Assembly: GCA_020161935.1 (NCBI GenBank)
Contig: JAIUNI010000005.1
Location: 124,001 to 188,000, forward strand
Source of the DNA: Chloroflexota bacterium
Lineage (GTDB): Bacteria > Chloroflexota > Anaerolineae > Aggregatilineales > Phototrophicaceae
Reading direction: 5' to 3'
DNA: 64,000 nucleotides
The stretch's first letter is position 1, and each line of letters starts with the position of its first letter. The position numbers and the translations under genes are program-made. Of the stretch, positions 41,310 through 50,037 are shown one piece after another. The notes under the pieces are model-generated. The model was not told the origin of the DNA. It was given only the letters and a program-made list of their open reading frames with translations, and did not search any database.

Positions 41310-42434
41310 ATGAAAACTAGTCAATCGGTTCGAATACTGGTGGCGGCTGGCGGCACGGGCGGTCACGTTTACCCGGCGCTGGCGATTGCCGAGGCGCTTA
41401 CCCGCTTACTGCCGGAGGCGCGGCTGTCGTTCGTGGGCAGCGTGGGCGGCTTCGAGCGTCCGCTTCTTAAGGAATCCACTGTCCAGTTTGCGCGTTATGA
41501 TGAGGTGAGGGCTGGCCCGATTCACGGGGTCAACCCGCTGAAGATGCTGGTGAGCGCGGTGCAGTTGGCGGTTGGCACAGTGCAGGCGCTGTGGCTGGTG
41601 GGCCGGCAGAAACCACAGGCACTGCTGCTGACGGGCGGCTGGGTCGGTTTGCCGGTGGCGCTGGCGGCGTGGGTGTGGCGCGTGCCGAGTTTGATCTTCC
41701 TGCCGGACATCGAGCCGGGGATGACCATTCAAGTGCTGAAGCGGTTCGCGAGCAAGGTGGCGCTGACGACCGATGAGTCGAAACGCTATTTCCCGACGAA
41801 CGAGACGGTGACGACTGGCTATCCGCTGCGCCAGACGATGCTGGAGGCCACGCGCGAGGCGGGGGTGAAACACTTCGGCTTGGACGCGGGGCGCAAGACG
41901 CTGCTGGTGTTCGGGGGCAGTCGCGGCTCGCGGGCGATTAACAACGTGGTGCTGGATCATCTGCCGGAACTGCTGGCGGATGGGGTGCAAGTTATCCATG
42001 TGACGGGTACACTGGATTGGGCGGAGATCGAGGCACGGGTGAAGGCCATGCCGGATACAACCCACACCCATGTTTATCCGTATTTACATCATGAGATGGG
42101 ATTAGCGATGGCTGCGGCTGACTTGGTGGTGTGCCGGTCGGGGGCGAGCGTGTTGGGCGAGTTCCCACAGTTCGGCCTGCCGTCGATCCTGATCCCGCTG
42201 GCGTGGGCATGGCGCTACCAGAAGGTGAACGCGGAGTACTTGGCCGGGCGCGGCGCGGCGATTGAACTGCACGAGGATGATATGGCTGCCCAACTGCTGC
42301 CGACCATTCGGGAATTATTGGGCGACGAGGCGCGGTTGAACGGGATGCGAACGGCGGCTAAAGGGCTGGCGCGACCGGACGGTGCGCGGCGGGCGGCAGC
42401 GATTTTGGCGGAACTGGCGGGAGTTCAAGCATGA
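41310..42434 (+). CDS. murG: UDP-GlcNAc:lipid I N-acetylglucosaminyltransferase
   Basis: A 374-residue GT28 enzyme that converts lipid I to lipid II on the inner membrane face. The glycine-rich loops are AAGGTGGHVYPALAIAEAL and VFGGSRGSRAINNV. The C-terminal donor site reads VVCRSGASVLGEFPQFGLPS then ILIPLAWAWRYQKVNAEYL. Length is normal. Its end overlaps the next gene by four bases (ATGA). Confidence 0.96.
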   Translation: MKTSQSVRILVAAGGTGGHVYPALAIAEALTRLLPEARLSFVGSVGGFERPLLKESTVQFARYDEVRAGPIHGVNPLKMLVSAVQLAVGTVQALWLVGRQKPQALLLTGGWVGLPVALAAWVWRVPSLIFLPDIEPGMTIQVLKRFASKVALTTDESKRYFPTNETVTTGYPLRQTMLEATREAGVKHFGLDAGRKTLLVFGGSRGSRAINNVVLDHLPELLADGVQVIHVTGTLDWAEIEARVKAMPDTTHTHVYPYLHHEMGLAMAAADLVVCRSGASVLGEFPQFGLPSILIPLAWAWRYQKVNAEYLAGRGAAIELHEDDMAAQLLPTIRELLGDEARLNGMRTAAKGLARPDGARRAAAILAELAGVQA

Positions 42435-42970
42435 TCCAACTATCAACGTTGTTGTGGGGCTTTTCGCTGGTGTTCGCGGTGATCGGCTACCTGCGCGGCC
42501 TGCCGAAGGAACTGATCTCGCTGGCGGGTATCGTGCTGGCGCTGTTCGCGCTGTTCCAGTTCGATAACGCGCTGCGGGGCATCTTCCTCGCGAATGTGCC
42601 GGGGATGCAGAAGTTTGTGATCCAGTGCGTCATTTTCCTCGGCATCGTGTTCTTCGCTTACCAGACACGGGCGCTGGGGCGGCGGCTGAACGTCAGCGAG
42701 AGCGGACGCGACAGTTTGCAGTCGACGACGCTGGGGGCGCTGGTGGGTTTCCTGAACGGCTACCTGATCTTCGGCTCGATCTGGTATTTCATGCACATTA
42801 ACGATTATCCGCTGAGTCCATTTATCGAAGCGCCACTGGCCGGTTCGCCGAGCGCGGCGACCATTAGCAACCTGCCGCTGTACGTGCTGGCGGGCGGGCC
42901 GGGGGGCGACGGGAGTTTGCTGTCGCTGGTGGTGATCGTGCTGTTCGTAATCGTGCTGGTGTTGATCTGA
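42431..42970 (+). CDS. CvpA-like membrane protein, copy 1
   Basis: A 179-residue membrane protein with about four helices (LLWGFSLVFAVIGYLRGLPK, LISLAGIVLALFALFQF, FVIQCVIFLGIVFFAYQT, GALVGFLNGYLIFGSIWYF), resembling the CvpA family in layout. It is coupled to murG by an ATGA overlap. A paralogue follows at 43351, sharing the ALFQFD...LRG(I/V)FLA, FAYQTR, LNGY and SIWYF-type motifs. Position among murein genes suggests an envelope or division role, which is inference. Confidence 0.7.
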   Translation: MIQLSTLLWGFSLVFAVIGYLRGLPKELISLAGIVLALFALFQFDNALRGIFLANVPGMQKFVIQCVIFLGIVFFAYQTRALGRRLNVSESGRDSLQSTTLGALVGFLNGYLIFGSIWYFMHINDYPLSPFIEAPLAGSPSAATISNLPLYVLAGGPGGDGSLLSLVVIVLFVIVLVLI

Positions 42971-42976
42971 GCGATG

Positions 42977-43266
42977 CCCTCACCCCTAGCCCCTCTCCCT
43001 CAGGGCGAGGGGGAACAAGAGGCGGGAGATAGACCCCCACCCTAGCCCTCCCCCATAGTAATAGGGAAGGGAACAAAGGCGGGGAGATAGACCCCCACCC
43101 TAGCCCTCCCCCATAGTAATAGGGAAGGGGACAAAGGCGGGGAGAAGAGACCCCCACCCTAGCCCTCCCCCATAGTAATAGGGAAGGGAACAAGAGGCGG
43201 GGAGAAGAACCCCATCCCTAACCCTTCCCCATAGTAATAGGGAAGGGAACGAAGGCGGGAGGCACG
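42977..43266. repeat. Five-copy tandem repeat, 56-59 bp unit, palindromic
   Basis: Units begin at 42977, 43033, 43091, 43150 and 43209. The typical unit is ACCCCCACCCTAGCCCTCCC then CCATAGTAATAGGGAAGGGA and ACAAAGGCGGGGAGATAG. The C-rich left half and G-rich right half can pair into a hairpin; unit 1 is a variant with CCCCTCTCCCTCAGGGCGAG. The array separates the two CvpA-like paralogues and ends at a GAGGCACGCCTC palindrome. From there to 43350 nothing else is seen. Confidence 0.9.
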
Positions 43267-43350
43267 CCTCCTCTCTACAGATGGTGGATGATGTAGGGAT
43301 GGTTGGTCGGGTACTTAATTCGGTTTACAGATAGGGTAGGTTGTTAAGAC

Positions 43351-43896
43351 GTGGTTTCGCTTTATAGCATGTTATGGGTGATGGCGGTGTTCTTCGCGGT
43401 GATCGGCGTGATACGCGGGTTACGGCGGGAGGCCGTGTCGTTGGGCGGCATTGTGCTGGCGACGTTCGCGCTGTTCCAGTTCGATGTGCTGCTGCGCGGC
43501 GTATTCCTCGCGTCCATCCCCCGTGACCAAGCCTTTTTCGTGCAGGCCGGTTTGTTCGGCGTGGTGGTGTATTTCGCCTACCAGACGCGGAGCTTCGGCG
43601 GGTATTACGAGGAGGGGCAGGGGCCGCGCGGCAACCGTGTGCAGGATGCGATCCTCGGCGGGCTGGTGGGGGCGCTCAACGGCTACATGATCTGGGGCGC
43701 GATCTGGTACTTCCTCGATATTAACGATTATCCTTTCGCGCCGTTGATTACGGCTCCGGCGGCCAACTCGATCAGCGCACAGGCGCTCAACGCGATTCCG
43801 CTGGTGCTGCTGGGCAACGCGACAGGCGGCGGCGGTGGGCAGGTGCTGACGGTGATCGTGGTCATCTTATTCCTCGTGATTTTATTTGTGATGTAA
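43351..43896 (+). CDS. CvpA-like membrane protein, copy 2
   Basis: A 181-residue paralogue of the 42431 gene, with the same helix order and motifs (RGLRREAVSLGGIVLATFAL, VVVYFAYQTRSFGGYYEEG, GGLVGALNGYMIWGAIWYFL, INDYPFAPLI) and a glycine-rich loop before the last helix. The GTG at 43351 aligns with the start of copy 1. The duplication is old enough for clear divergence. Function unknown. Confidence 0.7.
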   Translation: MVSLYSMLWVMAVFFAVIGVIRGLRREAVSLGGIVLATFALFQFDVLLRGVFLASIPRDQAFFVQAGLFGVVVYFAYQTRSFGGYYEEGQGPRGNRVQDAILGGLVGALNGYMIWGAIWYFLDINDYPFAPLITAPAANSISAQALNAIPLVLLGNATGGGGGQVLTVIVVILFLVILFVM

Positions 43897-43947
43897 AGCA
43901 TTCTGTTCGGTAGTGCAATCCCCTGATACAATATAACAATTATTAAG

Positions 43948-44037
43948 AGAAACCCCACCCCTATCCCTTCGCCAATGCGTTGGTTAAGGGGTTAATTGCG
44001 GGAGGATTGGGCGCGGATGAGGCACGCCTCACCCTAC
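43948..44037. repeat. REP-like segment before murC
   Basis: A C-rich start (CCCCACCCCTATCCCTTCGC), a G-rich middle, and an end with GAGGCACGCCTCACCCTACA. The 12-base palindrome GAGGCACGCCTC also ends the tandem array at about 43259-43270, so this is a diverged single copy of the same kind of element. Confidence 0.6.
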
Positions 44038-44038
44038 A

Positions 44039-45502
44039 ATGTGTGGCATGAGAATTGAGCATCAGTTGAAACTAACACCGGGGCAGCATATTTTCTTGGT
44101 CGGGATTGGCGGGTCGGGTTTGTCGGCGATTGCACGGGTGCTGCTGGGGCAGGGCTATCGCGTATCCGGCAGCGACCGCAGCCCCAGCGACCAGACCGAG
44201 GCACTGGCGCGGGACGGCGCGACCATCTACAACGGGCATGACGCGGCGCAGATCGCGGGGGCGGATGCGCTGATTATCACGTCGGCGGTCAAGAGCGACC
44301 ATGTTGAGGTGGCAGCGGCACGGGCGGCGGGTATCCCCGTGTACAAGCGGCAGGACATCATGGCTGACCTGATGGAAGGCAAGACGGTGATCGCGGTGGC
44401 GGGGACGAAAGGCAAGACGACCACCACAGCGATGATCGTGCATCTCCTGCGCGAGTGCGGGCAAGACCCCAGCTACATTGTGGGCGGCATCATGGGCAAC
44501 ACGGGGACGAACGCCGGCGTGGGCAAGGGCGAGGCGTTCGTGGTGGAGGCCGACGAGTATGACAATATGTTTCTCGGCCTGAAGCCGGACATCGCGGTCA
44601 TCACCAACATCGAGTGGGATCATCCCGACTTCTTCAAGACGGAAGCGGATATGGTAGAGAGTTTCCGGCGGTTCGTGTCGCTGCTGCCGGAGGGTGGCGT
44701 TTTAGTGGCCTGCGCGGATGACAAGTTGGCGGTGAAACTAGCGGATGAACGCCTCGGCAAAGGGCAAAAAACACGCACGTATGGGATTAATAAGCCAGAG
44801 CCTTATGACCTGTATTTGTTGGCGCGTCGGCGGCGCACATATTTCTGGTCGTACTGGGCGGATTTTATTCAAGCGGTGGGTTCCGATACGCGGTTTGAGT
44901 TTGATATACCCGGTGATATGGCATTTGACGTGACTATCCCGCTGCCGGGGAGCCACAATATCCAAAACACGATGGCGGCGATTATCGCCTGTGATCCCTA
45001 TAATCATGTTCGTGCTGAGGAGGCGGGGAAAGCCCTCGAAACGTTCAAGCCGACGGCGCGGCGCTTCGAGCTGCGGGGGGATGTGAATGGTATCGCGATT
45101 GTCGATGATTACGCCCATAACCCGATGTCGATCAAGGCGGTGCTGGAGGCGGCGAAGCAGCGCTACCCCGACCGTGCGGTGTGGGCGGTGTGGCAGCCGC
45201 ACACCTACAGCCGGACGCAGGCGCTGTTCGACCAGTTTGTGAAAGCCTTTGACGAAGCCGATCATGTGCTCGTAACCGATATTTACGCGGCACGGGAAAA
45301 CCCGATTGAAGGCGTGACCAGTGAGGCGATGGTGGCAGCCATCCAGCACACGGATGTGCGGCATACGCCGACTTTCGCGGACGCGGTGGCGGTGTTGAGC
45401 GCCGAGGTGACAGCGCCAGCGGTGGTGGTTATCATGAGCGCGGGTGACGCACCGCAAATTGGAGTGGATTATTTGAAGTACCTACAGAGCAAGGCGGGCT
45501 GA
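44039..45502 (+). CDS. murC: UDP-N-acetylmuramate--L-alanine ligase
   Basis: A 487-residue Mur ligase that adds L-alanine to UDP-MurNAc. It has the Rossmann start FLVGIGGSGLSAIARVLL, the P-loop VIAVAGTKGKTTTTAMIVHL, EADEYDNMFL, TNIEWDHPDFF, PLPGSHNIQNTMAAI and the C-terminal IVDDYAHNPMSIKAVLEAA with WAVWQPHTYSRTQALF. ATG at 44039 is used; ATG at 44048 is possible, and neither has a strong ribosome site. murB follows after one base. Confidence 0.96.
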   Translation: MCGMRIEHQLKLTPGQHIFLVGIGGSGLSAIARVLLGQGYRVSGSDRSPSDQTEALARDGATIYNGHDAAQIAGADALIITSAVKSDHVEVAAARAAGIPVYKRQDIMADLMEGKTVIAVAGTKGKTTTTAMIVHLLRECGQDPSYIVGGIMGNTGTNAGVGKGEAFVVEADEYDNMFLGLKPDIAVITNIEWDHPDFFKTEADMVESFRRFVSLLPEGGVLVACADDKLAVKLADERLGKGQKTRTYGINKPEPYDLYLLARRRRTYFWSYWADFIQAVGSDTRFEFDIPGDMAFDVTIPLPGSHNIQNTMAAIIACDPYNHVRAEEAGKALETFKPTARRFELRGDVNGIAIVDDYAHNPMSIKAVLEAAKQRYPDRAVWAVWQPHTYSRTQALFDQFVKAFDEADHVLVTDIYAARENPIEGVTSEAMVAAIQHTDVRHTPTFADAVAVLSAEVTAPAVVVIMSAGDAPQIGVDYLKYLQSKAG

Positions 45503-45503
45503 T

Positions 45504-46415
45504 ATGACCTTAAAGCTGCCTGAACCCTACGCAAGCCGGATCAAGTACAGCGAGCCGCTGGGACGGCACACCGCAGCACGGATTGGCGGTGCGGCGGAAA
45601 TGCTGTATATCGCAAAAGAGTCGAATGACGAACTGGCGACTGTGGCGATGGCGGCATGGGAGCAGAATGTTCCGGTGCGGGTGCTGGGCGGAGGGGCGAA
45701 TGTCCTGATTTCGGATAAGGGCGTACGCGGGCTGGTGCTGATTAACGATGTGAACGAAGTCACGTTCGGCGATTGGCACGATGGGCGGAACGTGGCCGCC
45801 AGCGGCGGGGCCGGTTTAACCGTGCTGGCGCGGAAGTGCCAGACGCGCGGCCTTTCGGGGTTGGAGTGGGCGGCAAGTGTGCCGGGGACAGTCGGCGGCT
45901 CGGTGGTGAACAACGCGGGGGCACATGGCAGCGATATTCGGGCGAACCTGTGCGAAGCGGTCATTCTTGAAGCCGAGCACGGCATCCATATTTTCACACT
46001 GGATGACTTAACCTACGGCTACCGGACATCCATCTTAAAAGCGCGGACGGATAAACGCTTCCTCGTACTGATGGCGCAGTTTGCCCTCAAGCCGGATGAC
46101 CCCCAAGCGATTCTGGAGCGGATGGAACACCACGTTGCCTACCGGAAGGAAACGCAGCCGCCGGGGGCGAGTTTGGGCAGCATCTTCAAGAATCCGGTGG
46201 GGGATTATGCTGGACGGTTGATCGAAGCGGCGGGGTTGAAAGGCTACAGCATCGGCGGGGCGCAGGTTTCGCCGGTTCATGGCAACTTCCTAATCAACAA
46301 GGATGGCGCGAGCGCGGCAGATTATTACGCGCTGGTCAATCATGTGCGCGATCAAGTGTATAAACACAGCGGAGTCCGGCTGGAAATGGAGATCGAGATG
46401 CTGGGTGAATGGTGA
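45504..46415 (+). CDS. murB: UDP-N-acetylenolpyruvoylglucosamine reductase
   Basis: A 303-residue FAD enzyme that reduces UDP-GlcNAc-enolpyruvate to UDP-MurNAc. FAD-binding motifs are PVRVLGGGANVLISDKGVRG, GLSGLEWAASVPGTVGGSVV and NNAGAHGSDI. The catalytic region contains GASLGSIFKNPVGDYAGRLI, and the end has VSPVHGNFLINKDGASAADY. Length fits the shorter type II enzymes. Confidence 0.96.
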   Translation: MTLKLPEPYASRIKYSEPLGRHTAARIGGAAEMLYIAKESNDELATVAMAAWEQNVPVRVLGGGANVLISDKGVRGLVLINDVNEVTFGDWHDGRNVAASGGAGLTVLARKCQTRGLSGLEWAASVPGTVGGSVVNNAGAHGSDIRANLCEAVILEAEHGIHIFTLDDLTYGYRTSILKARTDKRFLVLMAQFALKPDDPQAILERMEHHVAYRKETQPPGASLGSIFKNPVGDYAGRLIEAAGLKGYSIGGAQVSPVHGNFLINKDGASAADYYALVNHVRDQVYKHSGVRLEMEIEMLGEW

Positions 46416-46525
46416 AGGTGTGTTTTCGGTTTGAATCCGGTTAAGCGAGTTGTGGAAAAATAATTATCGTGTACAAAGAAGAAGTGAGAACTTCATCTCC
46501 CTAAACTTGATAAGAGTTTTCAAAA

Positions 46526-46566
46526 TTGGTTGTGATTTTAGGATAACTTGTGGGATAATGTTGGTT
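46526..46566 (+). promoter_or_regulatory. Possible promoter/MraZ-box region of ftsQ
   Basis: TGGGATAATGTTGG at 46551-46564 closely matches CGGGATAATGTGG at the mraZ promoter (29998-30010). GATAAT at 46554 could act as a -10 element, but no well-spaced -35 is seen. The shared motif suggests common regulation of the ftsQAZ part by the mraZ system. Confidence 0.4.
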
Positions 46567-46592
46567 ACAGAGAGTTTAGACAAGGTGAGAGC

Positions 46593-47417
46593 ATGACTTC
46601 GCGCTTACGCGACAGGCGACGAACGACCACCCGTGAACCGGGTATCCTGCGTGGGCCGGTTGGCGCTGCCGTACCGGCGGAGCGTCCGGTCGTACAGCAT
46701 GGCGCACGGCGGCTGGGGTTCGCCAGTTGGCGGATGTTCAGCACGTTCATCGTCGTTTCGCTCTCGATCCTGCTGTTTCTGTTTTTCAGCACCGACTTGT
46801 TTTATGTTCACGCCATTGCGGTGGGCGGGCTGAAGTATATGTCCAAAGAAGAAATCTTCGCGCTTACCAACATCGCCAACATGCAAATCTTCTGGGTTGA
46901 CCCGCAGGAAGTTCGGCGTAACATTCTTCGTTCGCCGACGGTCGCGGATGCCGATGTACAGGTTGGCTGGCCGCCTCAGATGGTGCAAATCGTCATCCAA
47001 GAACGTGAGCCGGCTGTGGTGTGGGTACAATCCGGTTTGCCGACGTGGGTGGACATTCAAGGGCGGGTGATGAGCCAGCGGGAAGACCGGTCTGATCTGC
47101 TGCAAGTACAGTCGGATGTGGATGATGGGCCGCTGGGGCAAAATGTGCAGCTTGACGTGGAGATTATCAGCGGCGCGTTACAGTTGAAAGCCATTAACCC
47201 CGGCATGACATCGGTTCGGTATAATCCGAGCAAGGGGTTGGGATTTCAGGATCAGCGGGGGTGGATGGCGTGGTTCGGGGTTGGTACTGATATGCCAGAG
47301 AAAATTGCCATTTATAATGCTATTGTCAATAACTTGATCGGGCGCGGTCTACAAGCCAGCGAAATTAATGTGGTTAATCCAGACGCACCTTTCTACTCAG
47401 GACTACAGGGGCAGTAA
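46593..47417 (+). CDS. ftsQ: Cell division protein FtsQ (POTRA domain)
   Basis: A 274-residue bitopic divisome protein. It has a basic cytoplasmic segment (TSRLRDRRRTTTREPG), one helix (FIVVSLSILLFLFFSTDLF), then the POTRA-like start YVHAIAVGGLKYMSKEEIF and a beta domain with QMVQIVIQEREPAVVWVQ, and VDIQGRVMSQREDRSDL. The start at 46593 follows AAGGTGAG; an open extension to 46548 lacks a ribosome site. It precedes ftsA by nine bases. Confidence 0.88.
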   Translation: MTSRLRDRRRTTTREPGILRGPVGAAVPAERPVVQHGARRLGFASWRMFSTFIVVSLSILLFLFFSTDLFYVHAIAVGGLKYMSKEEIFALTNIANMQIFWVDPQEVRRNILRSPTVADADVQVGWPPQMVQIVIQEREPAVVWVQSGLPTWVDIQGRVMSQREDRSDLLQVQSDVDDGPLGQNVQLDVEIISGALQLKAINPGMTSVRYNPSKGLGFQDQRGWMAWFGVGTDMPEKIAIYNAIVNNLIGRGLQASEINVVNPDAPFYSGLQGQ

Positions 47418-47426
47418 GTTCAACCT

Positions 47427-48668
47427 ATGCGCGACTTAGCGGTAGCACTTGACGTTGGAACACGAAAGATTTGTACCATCGTGGCGGAAGTACGCGCCGA
47501 TGATATTTTTGTCGTTGGTGTGGGGATTGAACCCAGCGCGGGTATGAAAAAGGGTGTGGTCAATGACATGGGGTCGTTGACGGCTGCCATTTCCGCGTCG
47601 GTGCATAAAGCCGAGAAAAGCTCCGGCTTCGACATCGCGCGGGCGTTTGTCAGCGTGGCAGGCAGCCACATCGCTTCGATGAACAGCCGTGGCGCGGTGG
47701 GTATCGCCGGACAGCGCGGCGTGAATATTGACGATATTGATAAAGCGATGGAGTCGGCACGGGCGATTGCGATCCCGCATAACCGTGAAGTACTGCATGT
47801 CGTCCCGCGCAGCTACGCGCTGGATGGGCAGGAGCGCGTCCGCAGCCCGATTGGGATGCACGGCTTCCGCTTGGAGGTCGAGGCGCATATTATTACCGCT
47901 TCATCGACCAGCGTGGCGAACCTTGAACAATCGGTACAGCGAGCGGGTGTTTCGGTTGATCGTTTCATCCTGAACCCGTTGGCCTCCGGCGAGGCTGTCC
48001 TTACGCCTGAAGAAAAAGAGATGGGTGTGGTCGTCATTGATATTGGCGGCGGCACGACCGACCTTGCGATCTTCATTGAAGGGACGGTATGGCACACGGC
48101 GGTTATTCCGGTTGGCGGCGACTTGATTACCAACGACCTGACCTACGGCTTGAATGTGTCGTTCGATGTGGCGGAAGCGGTGAAGGTGCATCATGGTCAC
48201 GCGCTGTTGAAGGCGGTTGACCCGCTTGAAACCTTCCTCATTGAACCATTCGGCGAAGGGATGCCGATTGAGGTTGAGCGCAGCGCGGTGGCGGAGATCA
48301 TTGAGGCGCGGGTTTCGGAACTTTTCAACCTTGTAAAGAAAGAGATCAAACGCTCTGGCTATGACGGTATGTTACGGGCTGGCGCGGTGATTACGGGCGG
48401 CTGCGCCCAACTCCCCGGCTTGAAGGAAGTGGCGGCGCGGGAATCCGGTTTTCCGGTACGCATCGCCCGACCGGAACGGCTGACAGGGATGGCGGACGCA
48501 CTGCGCGACCCGGCCTACAGCACGAGCGTGGGCTTGCTGCGGATGGGTTTGAGCATGGAAAGCGGCGCACCGCGCGAGACGACCACGAGCAAACCGCTGG
48601 CGGGCGGCGGGCTGGTGAAGGCGTTGGGCGGCGTGTTTAAACGCTTGCTGCCGGACGGCGATGGATAA
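47427..48668 (+). CDS. ftsA: Cell division protein FtsA
   Basis: A 413-residue actin-like protein that tethers FtsZ filaments to the membrane. The phosphate-binding region is LAVALDVGTRKICTIVAEV. The 1C domain and second phosphate loop follow (GVVVIDIGGGTTDLAIFIEG), with DLTYGLNVSFDVAEAVKVHH and ITGGCAQLPGLKEVA. The C-terminus (LVKALGGVFKRLLPDGDG) is amphipathic and basic, as expected of the membrane-targeting helix. Confidence 0.95.
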   Translation: MRDLAVALDVGTRKICTIVAEVRADDIFVVGVGIEPSAGMKKGVVNDMGSLTAAISASVHKAEKSSGFDIARAFVSVAGSHIASMNSRGAVGIAGQRGVNIDDIDKAMESARAIAIPHNREVLHVVPRSYALDGQERVRSPIGMHGFRLEVEAHIITASSTSVANLEQSVQRAGVSVDRFILNPLASGEAVLTPEEKEMGVVVIDIGGGTTDLAIFIEGTVWHTAVIPVGGDLITNDLTYGLNVSFDVAEAVKVHHGHALLKAVDPLETFLIEPFGEGMPIEVERSAVAEIIEARVSELFNLVKKEIKRSGYDGMLRAGAVITGGCAQLPGLKEVAARESGFPVRIARPERLTGMADALRDPAYSTSVGLLRMGLSMESGAPRETTTSKPLAGGGLVKALGGVFKRLLPDGDG

Positions 48669-48784
48669 TATAAGGGTATAAACTAGGACTTCTTACCTAG
48701 AGGATTTGCCAAGTTTTAGGTTCTTAGTACAATACAGGATATTAGGTGATTTAAAGAATTGCCTTTCGAGGAGGCTTGCACCAC

Positions 48785-49987
48785 ATGGATATGTTGACAC
48801 CCGGCGAAAATTTCGCGCAAATTAAAGTTATAGGCGTTGGTGGGGGCGGGGGGAACGCTGTCAACCGCATGATTAATGAAGGTCTTGGTGGGGTGGAATT
48901 CATCACCATCAATACCGACAACCAAGCGTTGATGCTGGCGAAGGCCAAGACGCGCGTGCGGATTGGCGATAAACTGACGCGCGGTTTGGGCGCGGGTGGT
49001 AACCCCGAAATTGGTCGCAAGGCCGCCGAAGAAAGCGCAGACGAACTGTATGAAGTGCTGCGCGGCGCGGACATGATCTTCATCGCCTGCGGTATGGGCG
49101 GCGGTACGGGTACGGGTGCTTCCCCTGTTGTGGCGCAAATCGCGAAGGAACTGGGTGCGCTGACCATCGGTGTGGTGACGCGTCCGTTCAGCTTTGAAGG
49201 CACACGCCGCCAGCAGTCAGCGGAACTGGGTATCGAGGCGCTCAAAACCCAAGTCGATACGCTGATCGTCATCCCCAACGACCGCCTGCTGCAAATCGCG
49301 GACAAGCGTGCCAGCCTGCAACAAGCTTTCTCATTGGCAGATGATGTTCTGCGCCAAGGTATCCAAGGTATTTCAGAACTGATTACCGTCCCGGCGCTGA
49401 TTAACCTCGACTTCGCTGATGTTCGCACGATTATGAGCGAAGGCGGCGCGGCGTTGATGGCGGTGGGTAAGGCGAACGGCGACGACCGTGCGCGTAAGGC
49501 AGCCGAGTCGGCAATCAGCAGCGGCTTGCTGGACGTGACGATTGACGGCGCACGCGGCATCTTGTTCAACATCACGGGTGGCCCGAACCTGAGCCTGTTC
49601 GAAGTGAACGAAGCAGCGGCGATTATCAAGGAAAGCGCTCACCCCGAAGTCAACCTCATTTTCGGCGCGCAGATCGACGAGAACATGGGCGACGAACTGC
49701 GGATTACGGTTATCGCGACGGGCTTCGAACAGAGCCGTGCTCGCGCTACTAAAGGGATGGAAGCGCAGTTACAACCGCGTCAACCGGTGCAGCGTCCGGC
49801 AGTTCAGCAGCCGCAACAACAGCAGGCTCCGCGTCCGGTACAGCAGCAGCCGACCAACGTGCCACCGGAACAGCCATATGCACCGCCGCAGCCGCGTCCG
49901 GCACAACCGCCGATGCAAGATGTTGCCGCGCGGGTGTACGACGAGGATGATATCGACATCCCGACTTTCCTGCGTAAGCGGAAGTAA
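48785..49987 (+). CDS. ftsZ: Cell division protein FtsZ
   Basis: A 400-residue tubulin-like GTPase that forms the division ring. It carries KVIGVGGGGGNAVNRMI, the GTP signature FIACGMGGGTGTGASPVVAQ, FSFEGTRRQQSAELG and a conserved T7-loop region (LINLDFADVRTIMSEGG). A Gln/Pro-rich linker precedes the conserved C-terminal peptide DIDIPTFLRKRK, which binds FtsA. ATG at 48785 follows GAGGAGG; a TTG at 48776 overlaps that site and is unlikely. Confidence 0.97.
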   Translation: MDMLTPGENFAQIKVIGVGGGGGNAVNRMINEGLGGVEFITINTDNQALMLAKAKTRVRIGDKLTRGLGAGGNPEIGRKAAEESADELYEVLRGADMIFIACGMGGGTGTGASPVVAQIAKELGALTIGVVTRPFSFEGTRRQQSAELGIEALKTQVDTLIVIPNDRLLQIADKRASLQQAFSLADDVLRQGIQGISELITVPALINLDFADVRTIMSEGGAALMAVGKANGDDRARKAAESAISSGLLDVTIDGARGILFNITGGPNLSLFEVNEAAAIIKESAHPEVNLIFGAQIDENMGDELRITVIATGFEQSRARATKGMEAQLQPRQPVQRPAVQQPQQQQAPRPVQQQPTNVPPEQPYAPPQPRPAQPPMQDVAARVYDEDDIDIPTFLRKRK

Positions 49988-50009
49988 GACCTACACGTTT
50001 TTCCAACAG

Positions 50010-50037
50010 AATCCCTCGCTCAGGCGGGGGATTTTTG
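50010..50037. terminator. Bidirectional terminator between ftsZ and the YfhO-like gene
   Basis: AATCCCTCGC and GGCGGGGGATT form a stem around a three-base loop, followed by TTTTGTTT on the plus strand; on the minus strand the far side has GTTGGAAAAACG. The TGA stop of the convergent YfhO-like gene (50022-50020) lies within the hairpin, next to its loop. Confidence 0.8.

Noticed and set aside
42864..43193. Minus-strand open frame with repeated LLLWGRARVG-type peptides
   Set aside because: It is only the translation of the 58-bp tandem array plus antisense of the first CvpA-like gene.
42977..43266. Regular repeat array resembling a CRISPR
   Set aside because: The units are contiguous with no unique spacers, the repeat is palindromic over its whole length, and there are no cas genes.
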